This document shows, piece by piece, positions 43,826 to 53,023 of a DNA stretch of 64,000 bases. The translations under genes and the position numbers were made by a program. How positions within the stretch are numbered: the stretch's first letter is position 1; every line of letters starts with the position of its first letter. Origin of the DNA: CAVTWJ01 sp963849485 (GTDB lineage: Bacteria > Oederibacteriota > Muellerivitia > Muellerivitales > Muellerivitaceae); assembly GCA_963849485.1 (NCBI GenBank), contig CAWKIF010000114.1, positions 1 to 64,000 on the forward strand, in the 5' to 3' direction. The notes beneath the pieces are model-generated. The model was not told the DNA's origin. It saw nothing but the letters and a program-made list of their open reading frames with translations, and did no database searches.

Positions 43826-43884
43826 AAGCGTCCAAAGGGAGGTGCAGGGCCTGTCGCATGAAATTTTCTCCTTAACATCATTCG

Positions 43885-44490
43885 TTATTGGTCAAACTTA
43901 AACCGATAGGGGATCCGGAGGCGGACCGCGACCGGCTCGTCTCCCGCGTAAGCGGGGGCGAAAAGCGATTGCTGGGCGGCCGCCAGGGCGGCCTCGTCAC
44001 AGCCATAACCCAAACCCTGGATCAATTGCACCATTTTAACCGCACCTGTGGCGTCGATGTCCACTTGTAAAATCACCACACCCTCGATATTGGCCCTTTT
44101 CGCCGCCTCGGGGTAAACCGCCTTCACCTGGGTGATAAATCGGGGCAGACGGCTGACTTCCGGCAATGGAGCGATAGGGGCCAGCGCCGTTTCCCGGAAA
44201 ATCGGCAGGGCCCGGGGAAAGGGATGGCGGTGGAAACTGGTTTTTTCTCCGTTATTTTGACCGGGATCGTCCGGTGCTTAAAAAAAGGTTTCTGCCAAAC
44301 CTCGTCTTCCGGGACAGGCGGGGCAAGCGCAATGGGCGAGTTGGCGCCGGAAAGGTCCAGTATTGAGAGGTTCAAGTCGAACATCCGGTTTCTGGCCAAA
44401 AAAAGCAGGACCGCGATAAAGATCAGATGAGAAAAAAGCGGAAAGGCCCCAGGGGCCCAGAGGAACCGAAAGGAAAAGCCTGGGCTTCAA
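43885..44490 (-). pseudogene. tonB: TonB energy transducer, interrupted by two frameshifts
   Basis: TonB of the exbB-exbD-tonB operon. Three frames must be joined. First, a TTG start at 44490 overlapping the exbD stop gives MKPRLFLSVPLGPWGL. Second, the membrane helix LIFIAVLLFLARNRMFDLN and the Pro/Lys-rich stretch follow. Third, the C-terminal domain reads LPRFITQVKAVYPEAAKRA, then EGVVILQVDIDATGAV and DEAALAAAQQSLFAPAY. The shifts fall in or beside homopolymers: A6 at 44432-44437 (one base too many) and T6 at 44241-44246 (one base too few). They restore a normal TonB of about 200 residues. Errors or recent decay are both possible. Confidence 0.8.
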
Positions 44491-44891
44491 GGAAGCGCCA
44501 CCCCCAGGGCAATCTGGGTCACCCCCGCCTGGCGGGCCAGATCCAAGAGCTCCACGACCTTGCCATGGGTAACCTGGGCGTCGGCGGAAAGCACCAGCCG
44601 CAGGTTGGGGTTGAGCGCGGCGGCTTCCCGCAGGTCCTGGGACAGGGCCGGTTTCTCAATTCTTTTGTTCTGGTAGAAGATCTCGCCCTTTGCGGTTAAA
44701 ACCAAGGCTTGGCTGGCCGGGAGGGTGGGGTTGGCCGTCAGGGCCTTAGGCACCTTCACCGGCACGGAGGGCGTCGAGATGAAACTGGCCGTCAGCATGA
44801 AGATGATTAAAAGCACCAGCATAATATCGACCAGGGGCACGACGTTGATCTGGGTGATGGCCTCGTCCGGATCGGTGCTGAGGTGGGACAT
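44487..44891 (-). CDS. exbD: ExbD/TolR biopolymer transport protein
   Basis: A 134-residue component of a proton-driven Ton or Tol motor. One N-terminal membrane helix (INVVPLVDIMLVLLIIFML) with the conserved Asp of the proton path (VDIMLVLL), then a periplasmic domain with QDLREAAALNPNLRLVLSAD. The start ATG at 44891 lies three bases from the exbB stop. Followed at once by tonB, so this is a Ton rather than a Tol set. Confidence 0.9.
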   Translation of the reverse strand: MSHLSTDPDEAITQINVVPLVDIMLVLLIIFMLTASFISTPSVPVKVPKALTANPTLPASQALVLTAKGEIFYQNKRIEKPALSQDLREAAALNPNLRLVLSADAQVTHGKVVELLDLARQAGVTQIALGVALP

Positions 44892-44894
44892 GGA

Positions 44895-45518
44895 CTAGGC
44901 CTTTTTCTTCGTGGAATAGGCGAGGAGAAGCCGGGAAAACCGGTCGGCGGAAGCCATGGATTTCTTGATTCGGCTTTGAAAATAATTGTAAGCAGCCACG
45001 GCGGGGATGGCGATCAGGAGCCCTACGGCCGTAGCCACCAGCGCCTCGGAAACACCCCGCATGACGACGGTGGGCCCCGATGTCCCGGCGATCGCCAGGT
45101 CATTGAAGGCCTTGATGATTCCTAAAACCGTCCCAAAGAGCCCGATGAAAGGCGCGTTATTGCCCAAAGTCCCCAGGACCAGCAGGCTTTTTTCCATCAA
45201 AATACGCTCCTGGATCCTTTGGCTTTCCATAACCTGTTCCAGGGCTCCCTGGTCCAGGGCCAAGTTGGCCAGTCCGGCCCTTAGAACGGCCCCTTCAGCG
45301 GAAGGGGAATCGGTGGCCAGCCGTTCGACTTCGCTAAAATCACCCTTCGCCAGGAGAGCCGGGACTTTAGATTCCAATTCCGCGGTGCCCCGTTCCCGAA
45401 CTTTGAATTCACGAAATTTTTGAATGATGACCGCGATCGACCAAAGCGAAAGGGCCAGGAGGATGAAAAGGACCCACTCGCCCCCCAAAAGGGCGAAGGC
45501 CTTGATGGCTTGGAGCAT
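44895..45518 (-). CDS. exbB: ExbB/TolQ/MotA-family proton channel
   Basis: A 207-residue channel subunit with three membrane helices: WVLFILLALSLWSIAVII near the N-terminus, and GNNAPFIGLFGTVLGIIKAF plus ALVATAVGLLIAIPAVAAYNY in the MotA/ExbB domain. The helix-2 and helix-3 Gly/Thr pattern is family-typical. ATG at 45518 has GAGGAA upstream. First gene of exbB-exbD-tonB plus the exported protein at 43130-43825. The system is a plausible energiser for the TonB-dependent receptor in the chemotaxis operon. Confidence 0.9.
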   Translation of the reverse strand: MLQAIKAFALLGGEWVLFILLALSLWSIAVIIQKFREFKVRERGTAELESKVPALLAKGDFSEVERLATDSPSAEGAVLRAGLANLALDQGALEQVMESQRIQERILMEKSLLVLGTLGNNAPFIGLFGTVLGIIKAFNDLAIAGTSGPTVVMRGVSEALVATAVGLLIAIPAVAAYNYFQSRIKKSMASADRFSRLLLAYSTKKKA

Positions 45519-45635
45519 GGAGATTCCTCAGGATCGGGAGATATGCAAGCCGCAAATATTAACATAGCTGAAAGCTCAATATCAAAGACGTACTTGTTCA
45601 TCCAATGCGGTTGATAGCACACGTCACAAAAAGAA

Positions 45636-45666
45636 AAACCCGCCTTAAAAAAGGCGGGCTTGTAAA
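45636..45666 (-). terminator. Rho-independent terminator after the NHL lipoprotein gene
   Basis: On the coding (minus) strand, AAGCCCGCCTT and AAGGCGGGTTTTTC pair around a TTTT loop, with T-rich sequence after the stem. It lies about 35 bases after the stop of the gene at 45699-47012. A strong, perfectly paired stem of eight to nine base pairs. Confidence 0.9.
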
Positions 45667-45698
45667 GCTACCCGTTTTTTAATCCGGCTATTGAACCC

Positions 45699-47012
45699 TC
45701 ATTTAAACACATCCACGAAATCATTGTCGGGATTACCATCCCCGATGTAGACATAACCGTTGTAAAACGCGAGGCAAGTTGGTTGAAAAGGTCCATATTC
45801 ATGGACGCTCGCATTGGGGTCTGTAATCTCGGTTAATAGCAACCCTGTCAAATTATAAACCTCAACGACATTGTTGGAGGCATCCGCCACATAGACATAA
45901 CCTTTGGTCAGGTCGACCGCGAGACCGTGCGCCGCACAACCCGGTATGGCTGGCCAAGAGGCGAGGACCGAGGTACCGCCTGGGGCATATTCTTGGATGA
46001 CGGAAGTGGAATATCCTGGGTCTCCCACCCAAACATTATTATTCGTATCACAGGTAATCGCCCAAGGTTGCTTGAAGGGGACTGAGACAAAAGTTCCGTT
46101 AGGATAGGTAAAGGTCACCCCGTTATTCGCAGGCTCGGTTCCATTCCAACGGTGCATTCCGGAAGTAGTTGAAAATTGTTCAACCCATTTGTTGCCAGTA
46201 TCCGTGATGTAAGCGTATCCATTATTATCTGTCGTCAAGGCTTTGGGATTATTGAAAGCGGTAAAACCCCAAGAATACCCAGAAACATTCCATGGCTCAT
46301 AAATAAATCCCAAATCATATCCACGATATTGAAATCCCGTATTGGGGTCTGTATTTAAACTATTATTCCAACCAAGGGTACTGGCGGTGCCATAATATAA
46401 AATTGCGCCACCGCCCGGCTGGACATCCAAAATCGAGGCCCACCCTCCGAAACCTCCGGGATTAACAAAGCCTTGCGGGGCGTTTAGAAGAATTGATACG
46501 GGAACCCAGGGTGGGGTGGACTCCGGTGTGGGCCAACCTTGTAATACGGCATTGCCCGCACTCCCCACATTCGGGGGTATTAAGCTTCCATTACCCGCAT
46601 TAATTGTAAATTCCTCTATGGCAGCGACTGATCCCTGTGAATTGCTCTCAGCTTCCGATAAAGTTAGAACACCACCGTTCTGAGACATGCCAGTCGGGGC
46701 GCCAATGGTCCCCATATTAGACTGAAAAACCGGCGCAGCAATAAACGTATTAGTTGCGGTCGGGGTTCCTGTCTGAGTGGGTGTGCCGGTGGGAGTATAA
46801 GTAACTGCGGGCGTTAGGGTGATGGTTGGTGTGATCGTGAATGTCGCAGTCGGTGACCCGACGGTTGGGGACGCTGTCGGGCTTGTGGTCGGTGTTAATG
46901 TGTTAGCCGGCGCGGGAAGAGACGGTTTGGTAGGGTTGTTGTTATTATCACTGCAGGCCCAGGGTAGGAACAAACTAACTAAAATCATGACGATAAAAAT
47001 TGATTTTTTCAT
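45699..47012 (-). CDS. Secreted NHL-repeat lipoprotein with a Thr-Pro linker
   Basis: A 437-residue exported protein. Signal peptide with a lipobox-like end (LFLPWAC), Cys about residue 20. A low-complexity linker of repeated TPT/SPT units runs to about residue 90. A beta-propeller follows with NHL-like blades: LTTDNNGYAYITDTGNKWVEQF, ITCDTNNNVWVGDPGYSTSVI and LAVDLTKGYVYVADASNNVVEVY (partial). NHL propellers bind proteins or sugars. It is one of three paralogous propeller lipoproteins in this stretch, with two barrels between them. Confidence 0.85.
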   Translation of the reverse strand: MKKSIFIVMILVSLFLPWACSDNNNNPTKPSLPAPANTLTPTTSPTASPTVGSPTATFTITPTITLTPAVTYTPTGTPTQTGTPTATNTFIAAPVFQSNMGTIGAPTGMSQNGGVLTLSEAESNSQGSVAAIEEFTINAGNGSLIPPNVGSAGNAVLQGWPTPESTPPWVPVSILLNAPQGFVNPGGFGGWASILDVQPGGGAILYYGTASTLGWNNSLNTDPNTGFQYRGYDLGFIYEPWNVSGYSWGFTAFNNPKALTTDNNGYAYITDTGNKWVEQFSTTSGMHRWNGTEPANNGVTFTYPNGTFVSVPFKQPWAITCDTNNNVWVGDPGYSTSVIQEYAPGGTSVLASWPAIPGCAAHGLAVDLTKGYVYVADASNNVVEVYNLTGLLLTEITDPNASVHEYGPFQPTCLAFYNGYVYIGDGNPDNDFVDVFK

Positions 47013-47227
47013 TTTCGCCTCGGCCTTCTTTTATCGATAAACTGTTATGCTTATTGTACCTAACTTTTTTATTTTTGGAGTGAAACAAGAGAAATTTCGC
47101 TCGAATTTAGATCTTCTAAAAAAACCTAGAAAATATCCTGATTTTGGGCTAAATGTTCAAATTAAGGTTTATTCAATAATTTAAGTTATGCTTAGAAGTG
47201 AAAAAGAACGATTTATACTATAGGGGG

Positions 47228-48001
47228 TTATTGCAATCCGAAAGTAGTTCCCACATAGAAGGTTAATCCGTCCCCTTCCAAGGACCCCGGGTTAGAGTTG
47301 TTTCCATCCGGGGTATAAATCCCTGATATCTTAAATGCTCCATTGATTTGATTGAACCCGCCCCAGCGCTGGAAAAGTCCGCCCATGATCGCAAAGCCGT
47401 TATCTAAATAAATTTCCAGCCCTGCCCCAAGATCAAATCCTATTCCACTAAAAGTCTCGTCGTCCTGGCCATACCCTACTGGTGACGTCAAACTTGACAC
47501 AACGTAGGAAGCCTGGCGAACCCAAAGCCAAGGAAAGGATACACCCATATTAATAAAGGGTTGGGTCGGTAAGGTTGTGAAAAAATAACGCTTAATGTTG
47601 ATATCGATGGATTGGAGGCTGGCGGGGGTTGTGATGGCAGACGTTCCACTACCGAAATAGGTGGCCGTATGGTCCGTCCTCCAAAAGCTCGCTTCCAACG
47701 CCCAAGGACCTTCCCGGTGTCCCAGGAGAACCCCAAAACCCTCATTTCGAGTGATAGCCGGAACATAATTAAGTTCATATTCTTGTAAACCGCCAACCGA
47801 TACAGGTCCGTAGTAGGTACCATTGGTGCCGTTGAAATCTCCCCATTGGTCGAGGGTCGAGGAGATGCCCATGACGCCAATATAGGACCGGCTCTTAATG
47901 AAGTCTGCGTTGAATTCTTCGTCTTGGGCGAATGCCCGGTGGGCCAAACACAAGGAAAAAATCAAGGTGAATGTCGTTAAAAGGAGTTTGTTTTGATTCA
48001 T
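47228..48001 (-). CDS. Outer-membrane beta-barrel protein
   Basis: A 257-residue exported protein. Signal peptide about residues 1-25 (MNQNKLLLTTFTLIFSLCL, end AFAQ). Mature strands include SYIGVMGISSTLDQWGDF, GFGVLLGHREGPWALEASFW, SIDINIKRYFFTTLPTQPFI and the final LTFYVGTTFGLQ. It is a paralogue of the frameshifted gene at 50603-51348 (LLGHRE and KRYFF segments are shared). ATG at 48001 follows a GGGAGGG box by about 11 bases. Probably an outer-membrane partner of the propeller lipoproteins; no enzymatic motif is visible. Confidence 0.75.
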   Translation of the reverse strand: MNQNKLLLTTFTLIFSLCLAHRAFAQDEEFNADFIKSRSYIGVMGISSTLDQWGDFNGTNGTYYGPVSVGGLQEYELNYVPAITRNEGFGVLLGHREGPWALEASFWRTDHTATYFGSGTSAITTPASLQSIDINIKRYFFTTLPTQPFINMGVSFPWLWVRQASYVVSSLTSPVGYGQDDETFSGIGFDLGAGLEIYLDNGFAIMGGLFQRWGGFNQINGAFKISGIYTPDGNNSNPGSLEGDGLTFYVGTTFGLQ

Positions 48002-48146
48002 CCGCTTGCTGTCCCTCCCATGTATCAAAGCTGGTGCCAGCCTGAATGTTTCCAAGCTTGCTAGGAATTATTGTAACCTAAGCTTTAAGGGAAAGAACAG
48101 AAAAACTTAGGAAAATACGGTTTTAAGGTGGGTTTTTAGAATTAAC

Positions 48147-49496
48147 CTAAGGGTTAAAAACCAAAAGGGAGCCCGTTCCATAAGGGCCTCCGGTTCCATT
48201 GGAATAATCCGAAACGATAAGTTGGCTGCCCGTAACGGCTATCCCATCAGGACTGGAGAAGGCCTCAGCCCCTGTTCCAGCGCCCAAAATGGATAAAAGG
48301 ACCCCGCTGGAGTTGAATTCCTGGATCACACTATTGCCCGCATCACAGGCGTAAATGTTATTTATGTTATTTGAGCTATCCACCGCCAGACCAAAAACGT
48401 CAGAATATCCATTGATGGCCGTACTAGCAAAGTTTGACCAACTTTGGGTTTGGCCATTCAACTTTTGAATGAGAGCGTTACCGGAATCCGCCACGTAAAG
48501 GTTGTTTGAGGAATCTATGGCGAGTCCACTGGGTATATTAAAGGGTTGGGCACCAGTCCAGGAAGCGGCCAAGGAAAAGGAGGAACCTGAGTAAAGGTAG
48601 GCGTCCACTTGGTTATTTAGAGCGTCCGAGACAAATATGGTCACACCACTGTTATCCACCATGACACCTTCGGGACCAGAAGGATTTGTACCTATTCCGG
48701 CGATGGTCACGAATCCAGCAGTCACCCAACTCGACGTAAAGGCATAAAGAACCCCGGGGCTTCCCCCATCCAATACATAAATTATCGTCGTACCTGCAAC
48801 TGCAACCCCATAAGGTTGAATAAAATTATTCAGACCATATCCTGTAATCGTTGTAACCGGTACTCCAGTTGAACTATTTAATACCAACACTTGAGCAGGC
48901 GAATCCCCATCCCCTTCCGGTACATAGATTAGATTATTGCCATAAGCCACACCATTTGGGTACTCGAGTCCCGAGGGTGTCCATTGGGCGGTCACAGTAG
49001 GTATCGGTGTCGCGTTCACAGCTGGGGTGCTGGTCGGCTGTGTCGTCCAAGTACTGGTTGGTACCGTCGGACTATAAGTGACTGTTGGACTGTATGTGTC
49101 AGTTGAGGTATAGGTCTCAGTGGGACTATACGTCTCGGTAGGGGAATTCGTTCCAGTTGGGCTAATAGTTATAGTTGGTGTATTGGTCACGGTGGGGCTA
49201 ATGGAGGGGGTGGAGGTAAACCCATTCAAGTTCGTGGAAGTAGTCGTGGGAGTAAAGACGTGGGTCAAGGTGAAGAACATGGTGGGGGTCAAGCTTTGGG
49301 TTGCGGTTGAGGTTAGAGTGGGAGTCAGGATTTGGGTCGCGGTGTAGGTCGAGGTGAAACCACCCCAATTGGTTGGCGTCGGGGTAAATGTGAAGGTGGG
49401 CGTTGCGGCGGGAGTGGGACTGCTTGGCGAGTTTCCACAGGCCCAAGGGAAAGCCAATAATCCCATCACAGAAAATAAAAATAGCCATTTTTTCAT
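48147..49496 (-). CDS. Secreted NHL-repeat lipoprotein with a Thr-Pro-Ser linker
   Basis: A 449-residue exported protein. Signal peptide ends FPWAC, a lipobox-like Cys. The linker from about residue 25 to 150 is one of the longest low-complexity Thr/Pro/Ser tracts in the window (repeats of SPTETYSPTETYTSTDTY type). A six-bladed NHL-like propeller follows: GVAYGNNLIYVPEGDGDSP, LAIDSSNNLYVADSGNALIQ and NIYACDAGNSVIQEF. Start ATG at 49496 has GAGG about eight bases upstream. An in-frame ATG at 49520 overlaps the preceding stop by four bases and adds eight residues. Confidence 0.85.
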   Translation of the reverse strand: MKKWLFLFSVMGLLAFPWACGNSPSSPTPAATPTFTFTPTPTNWGGFTSTYTATQILTPTLTSTATQSLTPTMFFTLTHVFTPTTTSTNLNGFTSTPSISPTVTNTPTITISPTGTNSPTETYSPTETYTSTDTYSPTVTYSPTVPTSTWTTQPTSTPAVNATPIPTVTAQWTPSGLEYPNGVAYGNNLIYVPEGDGDSPAQVLVLNSSTGVPVTTITGYGLNNFIQPYGVAVAGTTIIYVLDGGSPGVLYAFTSSWVTAGFVTIAGIGTNPSGPEGVMVDNSGVTIFVSDALNNQVDAYLYSGSSFSLAASWTGAQPFNIPSGLAIDSSNNLYVADSGNALIQKLNGQTQSWSNFASTAINGYSDVFGLAVDSSNNINNIYACDAGNSVIQEFNSSGVLLSILGAGTGAEAFSSPDGIAVTGSQLIVSDYSNGTGGPYGTGSLLVFNP

Positions 49497-49516
49497 TTCA
49501 ATGCCTCGTGCGCTGG

Positions 49517-50596
49517 TCATGGCGCGAAGTTATAAACGGCGTTGTTGGCCGAGTCGGCCACGTAAATTTCCCCGTTAGAATCCACAGCCACGGCCACGGG
49601 GTTGGATAGGGTGTTGTTGTTATTGAACGTAATTGCGGGAGAATTCGCGCCAGGCGAAAAGACTTCGATAGACTTGTTCCCGGCATCGGCTACGTACAAA
49701 TTACCCTGGTTATCGACCGCCAAGCCAGTGGGTAAAAGGAATCCAGTAATAGAACCTGTCACCGATCCGGAAGCCGTGTTGTAAAGGGCCACCGAATCAT
49801 AGGTGTTTGGAATATTTAAAGTGGTTTGTTCCGACACGAATAAAGTCGTCTGGCTTCCCCACAAAGCCAAACCCGTACCAGTAACACCTTGCGAAAGCGT
49901 AACAGCTCCGGTTCCGCCAAATGAAGTGATTGGCGTATCACTATTTGCCGACAATTCCACGATACGCAAATTGCCTGTATCACTCACATATAGATTTCCT
50001 GACCCATCAAGAGCTAAACCCTGTGGATTGTTGAAACCCGTATAAGTGGTTAAGTAATTACCATTGGTATCGAACACCCCGATTCCCGTGGGTCCCGCAA
50101 CAAATAAAGTAGCGCTTCCAGAAGAGGTAACCGTCACCGCAAGTGCCAGGGGGGTATTAAAGTTAATGGTCCCCTTCCCCCTACCTCCCGCTCCCCAGCT
50201 TGTCACCAGGCTTCCCGTATTCGTGAATTTCTCCACGCGGTTGTTTCCCTTATCCGCCACATAAAGATAGATGGAGGGTGAATTCTGAACGGCCAATGCG
50301 GAAGGTTGATTGAAGGTAACGCCACCAAAAGCAGTGTTCCAGCTAACCGTCACGTAGGGGTTGGGCGTGTTCGTAATGGTCGGGGTACCCGTGCTGGTGG
50401 TGGTCGGGGTAAAGGAGGGGGTGGGCGTAAAGGTTAGAGTGGGATTGCCCTGCTGGACGGTCTGCAAGGGGGCTTGGAAACTGGGGCCGGTAGGGTTTGC
50501 GGAACAAGCCAGTCCTATCAACACGGCTGTAGCGCCCAAACCCAGCATTAAGAGGAGAATCAGGCTGTATTTCATAGAAGAGTTTTTCTTTTTCAT
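49517..50596 (-). CDS. Secreted NHL-repeat lipoprotein with a Thr-Pro linker
   Basis: A 359-residue exported protein. Signal peptide ends IGLACS, with Cys near residue 32. The TPT-rich linker is shorter than in its paralogues. The propeller has regular NHL blades: LYVADKGNNRVEKFTNTG, LYVSDTGNLRIVELSANS, LYVADAGNKSIEVFSPG and IYVADSANNAVYNFAP. The stop overlaps the start of the next gene in the operon (ATGA). Together with the barrel upstream it is probably a surface-exposed complex. Confidence 0.85.
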   Translation of the reverse strand: MKKKNSSMKYSLILLLMLGLGATAVLIGLACSANPTGPSFQAPLQTVQQGNPTLTFTPTPSFTPTTTSTGTPTITNTPNPYVTVSWNTAFGGVTFNQPSALAVQNSPSIYLYVADKGNNRVEKFTNTGSLVTSWGAGGRGKGTINFNTPLALAVTVTSSGSATLFVAGPTGIGVFDTNGNYLTTYTGFNNPQGLALDGSGNLYVSDTGNLRIVELSANSDTPITSFGGTGAVTLSQGVTGTGLALWGSQTTLFVSEQTTLNIPNTYDSVALYNTASGSVTGSITGFLLPTGLAVDNQGNLYVADAGNKSIEVFSPGANSPAITFNNNNTLSNPVAVAVDSNGEIYVADSANNAVYNFAP

Positions 50597-50602
50597 GTGG
50601 GT

Positions 50603-51348
50603 TTACTCGAATCCGACGGACGTGCCCAGCGAAAACAACAACCCGCTTCCGTCTTGGCTGGTAGCGCCTGGGCTTTGATTCACAACGTTGTATTGTTGGG
50701 TAACACCGCTGAACTGGGAAAAACTGGCGAAGCGCTGAATGACCGTGAATTGAAGAGCGAAATGGGGGTCGAGATAATAATCCAATCCCAAGCCGAAATC
50801 GAAAGCCAATCCCGCCAAGGTCACTGAGTTGACATCCCCATAAGCGTCCATGTCCGCGTTGGCTATATTGATCCAAGGAAAACCCACCCCGAAGTTCACG
50901 AAGGGCTGGATGTTCTGCTCGGTGAAAAAATACCTTTTAAAATCCACATTTATGGATTGGTAGGTGGCACTACCCTCATATTGTGAAATGCCAGTGGAAG
51001 GCGGGGGGTTCTGGGGAAGTTCAGCGTCGCAGGCCCGAAAAGGGCCGTGTGGTTGGAGGCCCAATAGCTCAACTCCACGGCGTAAGCGTCCTCCCGGTGA
51101 CCGAGTAGAAATCCATACCCGAAATTTTGCTGCAAAGAAGGGAGGAGATAAACCTCGTAGGCCGGGAAATCGGCCCGGCCGTAATTCTCGCCCGAAAATA
51201 AGCCGCTATTGCTAACACTCACCGAGGTTCCTATAACCCCGACATAGGTTCGGGTGTGGATATAGTCATTCGGATTATCAGCCAACAAGGCTCCAGCGCA
51301 AAGGCTGAACCCCCAAACGCCCAGGAGGGTTGTCCAATTAAATTTCAT
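50603..51348 (-). pseudogene. Outer-membrane beta-barrel protein, interrupted by a frameshift
   Basis: Paralogue of the barrel at 47228-48001. The 5' frame (from ATG at 51348) gives signal peptide MKFNWTTLLGVWGF and strands up to NHTALFGPATLNFP. The 3' frame continues STGISQYEGSATYQSINVDF and KRYFFTEQNIQPFVNFGVGF to the end LGTSVGFE. They join at a run of six G at 51003-51008 (C on the coding strand). Joined, the length of about 250 residues matches the paralogue. The break may be an assembly error or a slippage tract. Confidence 0.75.
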
Positions 51349-51500
51349 GCCGGTAAAAATCCTTCGATTTCTAATGAAGTCTTCCGCTCCTTTTAAAAGG
51401 AGGAACACAGCTCAGGAATAAGGGCGACATTTTAGCCGATTTCCAAAAAAAGCCAGATAAAAAGATGCCCCATTTGGACGAATCACCTTCTGGAAGGGTG

Positions 51501-52232
51501 TCAACCATTCTTCTTTAGTCCAAGGGAAAGCCAAAAACCAAGCGATCCCAGCCCTAAACTCAATAGAACAAAGGGCCATAGGGGGAAGACCCGGTCCCCC
51601 AGGGACCATCTCATATACAAGTAGGGAACCCAAACGGCCAAGGCCAGGAAATAGTAACGGGAGGGAGCGGGCCGGGGGGCCTCCAGAGAAAGGGCCGAAT
51701 TAAGGGAGGGTTCATGGGCAGGAACCTCTTTCAACTGGGTCGAATCTAAGGTTGAAATCGAGGCCTGGTTTTTGATCAGGCGGTTAATTTGGTGGATCGC
51801 ACTGACATTTTCCGAGACCGTTTGATAGGAGACCCAGAAGGATCGGACGTTCAAGCCCCAAGCCAAAACCATCAAACTCCCGTGGATCCAGGGCGGTAGA
51901 ATCCCCGCCGCGGCCCCGCCGCCCGCCGCCAGGGCCGCCACCATCACCGCAATGGAAAGCATCAACCCCGGATAAACGCGATTTTTGTAATCCTTGGTTT
52001 TATCCACCCAATCCCCGGGGAGGCCCGCTTCTTTCACCTTTTTCTTGATAGTTTTTCCGCTCCCGATGAAAAAACCAAAAACCAGGCATTGGAGCAGCAC
52101 GATCAACAGGCCGAGAAGCAAGCCCCAAAGGGCGTGAAGGGGAACCGGGAGAAACCGGCTAAAACCCACGGCCAGGGTGAGGGCAAATAACAACAAGAAG
52201 GAGGAACTGACCCCGAGGAAGACGGTAGGCAA
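51501..52232 (-). CDS. Polytopic membrane protein of unknown function
   Basis: A 243-residue protein with six or so hydrophobic segments: FLLLFALTLAVGF, LHALWGLLLGLLIVLLQC, MLSIAVMVAALAAGGGAAAG, WIHGSLMVLAWGL, YYFLALAVWVPYLYM and PFVLLSLGLGSLGFWLSLG. The middle contains a cytoplasmic stretch KTIKKKVKEAGLPGDW. The start is TTG at 52232 behind AAGGT. I do not recognise a family. It stands alone downstream of the carbonic anhydrase. Confidence 0.55.
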   Translation of the reverse strand: MPTVFLGVSSSFLLLFALTLAVGFSRFLPVPLHALWGLLLGLLIVLLQCLVFGFFIGSGKTIKKKVKEAGLPGDWVDKTKDYKNRVYPGLMLSIAVMVAALAAGGGAAAGILPPWIHGSLMVLAWGLNVRSFWVSYQTVSENVSAIHQINRLIKNQASISTLDSTQLKEVPAHEPSLNSALSLEAPRPAPSRYYFLALAVWVPYLYMRWSLGDRVFPLWPFVLLSLGLGSLGFWLSLGLKKNG

Positions 52233-52342
52233 GAACGGACCTTATAAATGGGATGGGGAAAGTCTAATGCAACCCCCGTAATAAAGGAAGACAACAGGGT
52301 ATGAATTAGTCGGAAGACCCCGACGGACGCTAGGGGGCCGGG

Positions 52343-53023
52343 TTATTCCTTCAACCATTCCACACGGCCATCCTCGAGGTGGTAAACGCAGCCGACGATC
52401 TTTAATAAATCGCCCTGTTCCAATTGCCAAAGGGTGGGGCTCTGCTCGCGGATGGTACGCATGGTGTTGATGACGTTGGTGCGTACGGTGGCGTCCAAAC
52501 GTTCGGCCTCACTCAGGCTCTTTGCCGTGACCGCTTCCACCGCCGGTTGAAGGCGGCCATTCAAGTCCTCTAAGTTCAGTGAACGCCATAAGACCTCACT
52601 CGCCTTGGGGTTGTCATGCTCCTTGATGGCCTGTTGGCAGGCGGTGCAATCGGTATGACCTAAAATCACCAGGACGGGACAATGCAGGCGCATAGCGCCG
52701 TACTCGAGACTGCCCAGGATGACCTTGTCCACGATGTTGCCCCAAGCCCGGCTGACGTAAAGCTCTCCGGGCTTCATGTGGAAGACGGCCTCGGGCGGCA
52801 CACGGGAATCAGCACAGCTTACCACCATGACCTTGGGAAGGCCGCTTTTTCGTACCAAGTGGGCCATGTGGTATTCATTGCCGTCTTTGAGGGCCTTCAT
52901 GACCTCCTGCTGGGCCTTTTGCACATCCGCGGGAGCCAATTCGCCCGTTCGCTCCCGGGCTCCCAAGGGAATCGTCGACAGCAGGAATATCAATGACCCG
53001 CAAGCCCAAAGCGACCTCTTCAT
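52343..53023 (-). CDS. Exported beta-class carbonic anhydrase
   Basis: Zinc enzyme that interconverts CO2 and bicarbonate. ATG at 53023 has GGAGG seven bases upstream. Residues 1-23 form a signal peptide (MKRSLWACGSLIFLLS, end LGAR), placing the enzyme outside the cytoplasm, which is less usual for the beta class. Zinc ligands and active site: VSCADSRVPPEAVF (Cys and the Asp-Arg dyad) and ILGHTDCTACQQ (His and Cys). At 227 residues it is normal length. Its role may be CO2 or bicarbonate supply, or pH control in the periplasm. Divergent from serS. Confidence 0.88.
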   Translation of the reverse strand: MKRSLWACGSLIFLLSTIPLGARERTGELAPADVQKAQQEVMKALKDGNEYHMAHLVRKSGLPKVMVVSCADSRVPPEAVFHMKPGELYVSRAWGNIVDKVILGSLEYGAMRLHCPVLVILGHTDCTACQQAIKEHDNPKASEVLWRSLNLEDLNGRLQPAVEAVTAKSLSEAERLDATVRTNVINTMRTIREQSPTLWQLEQGDLLKIVGCVYHLEDGRVEWLKE

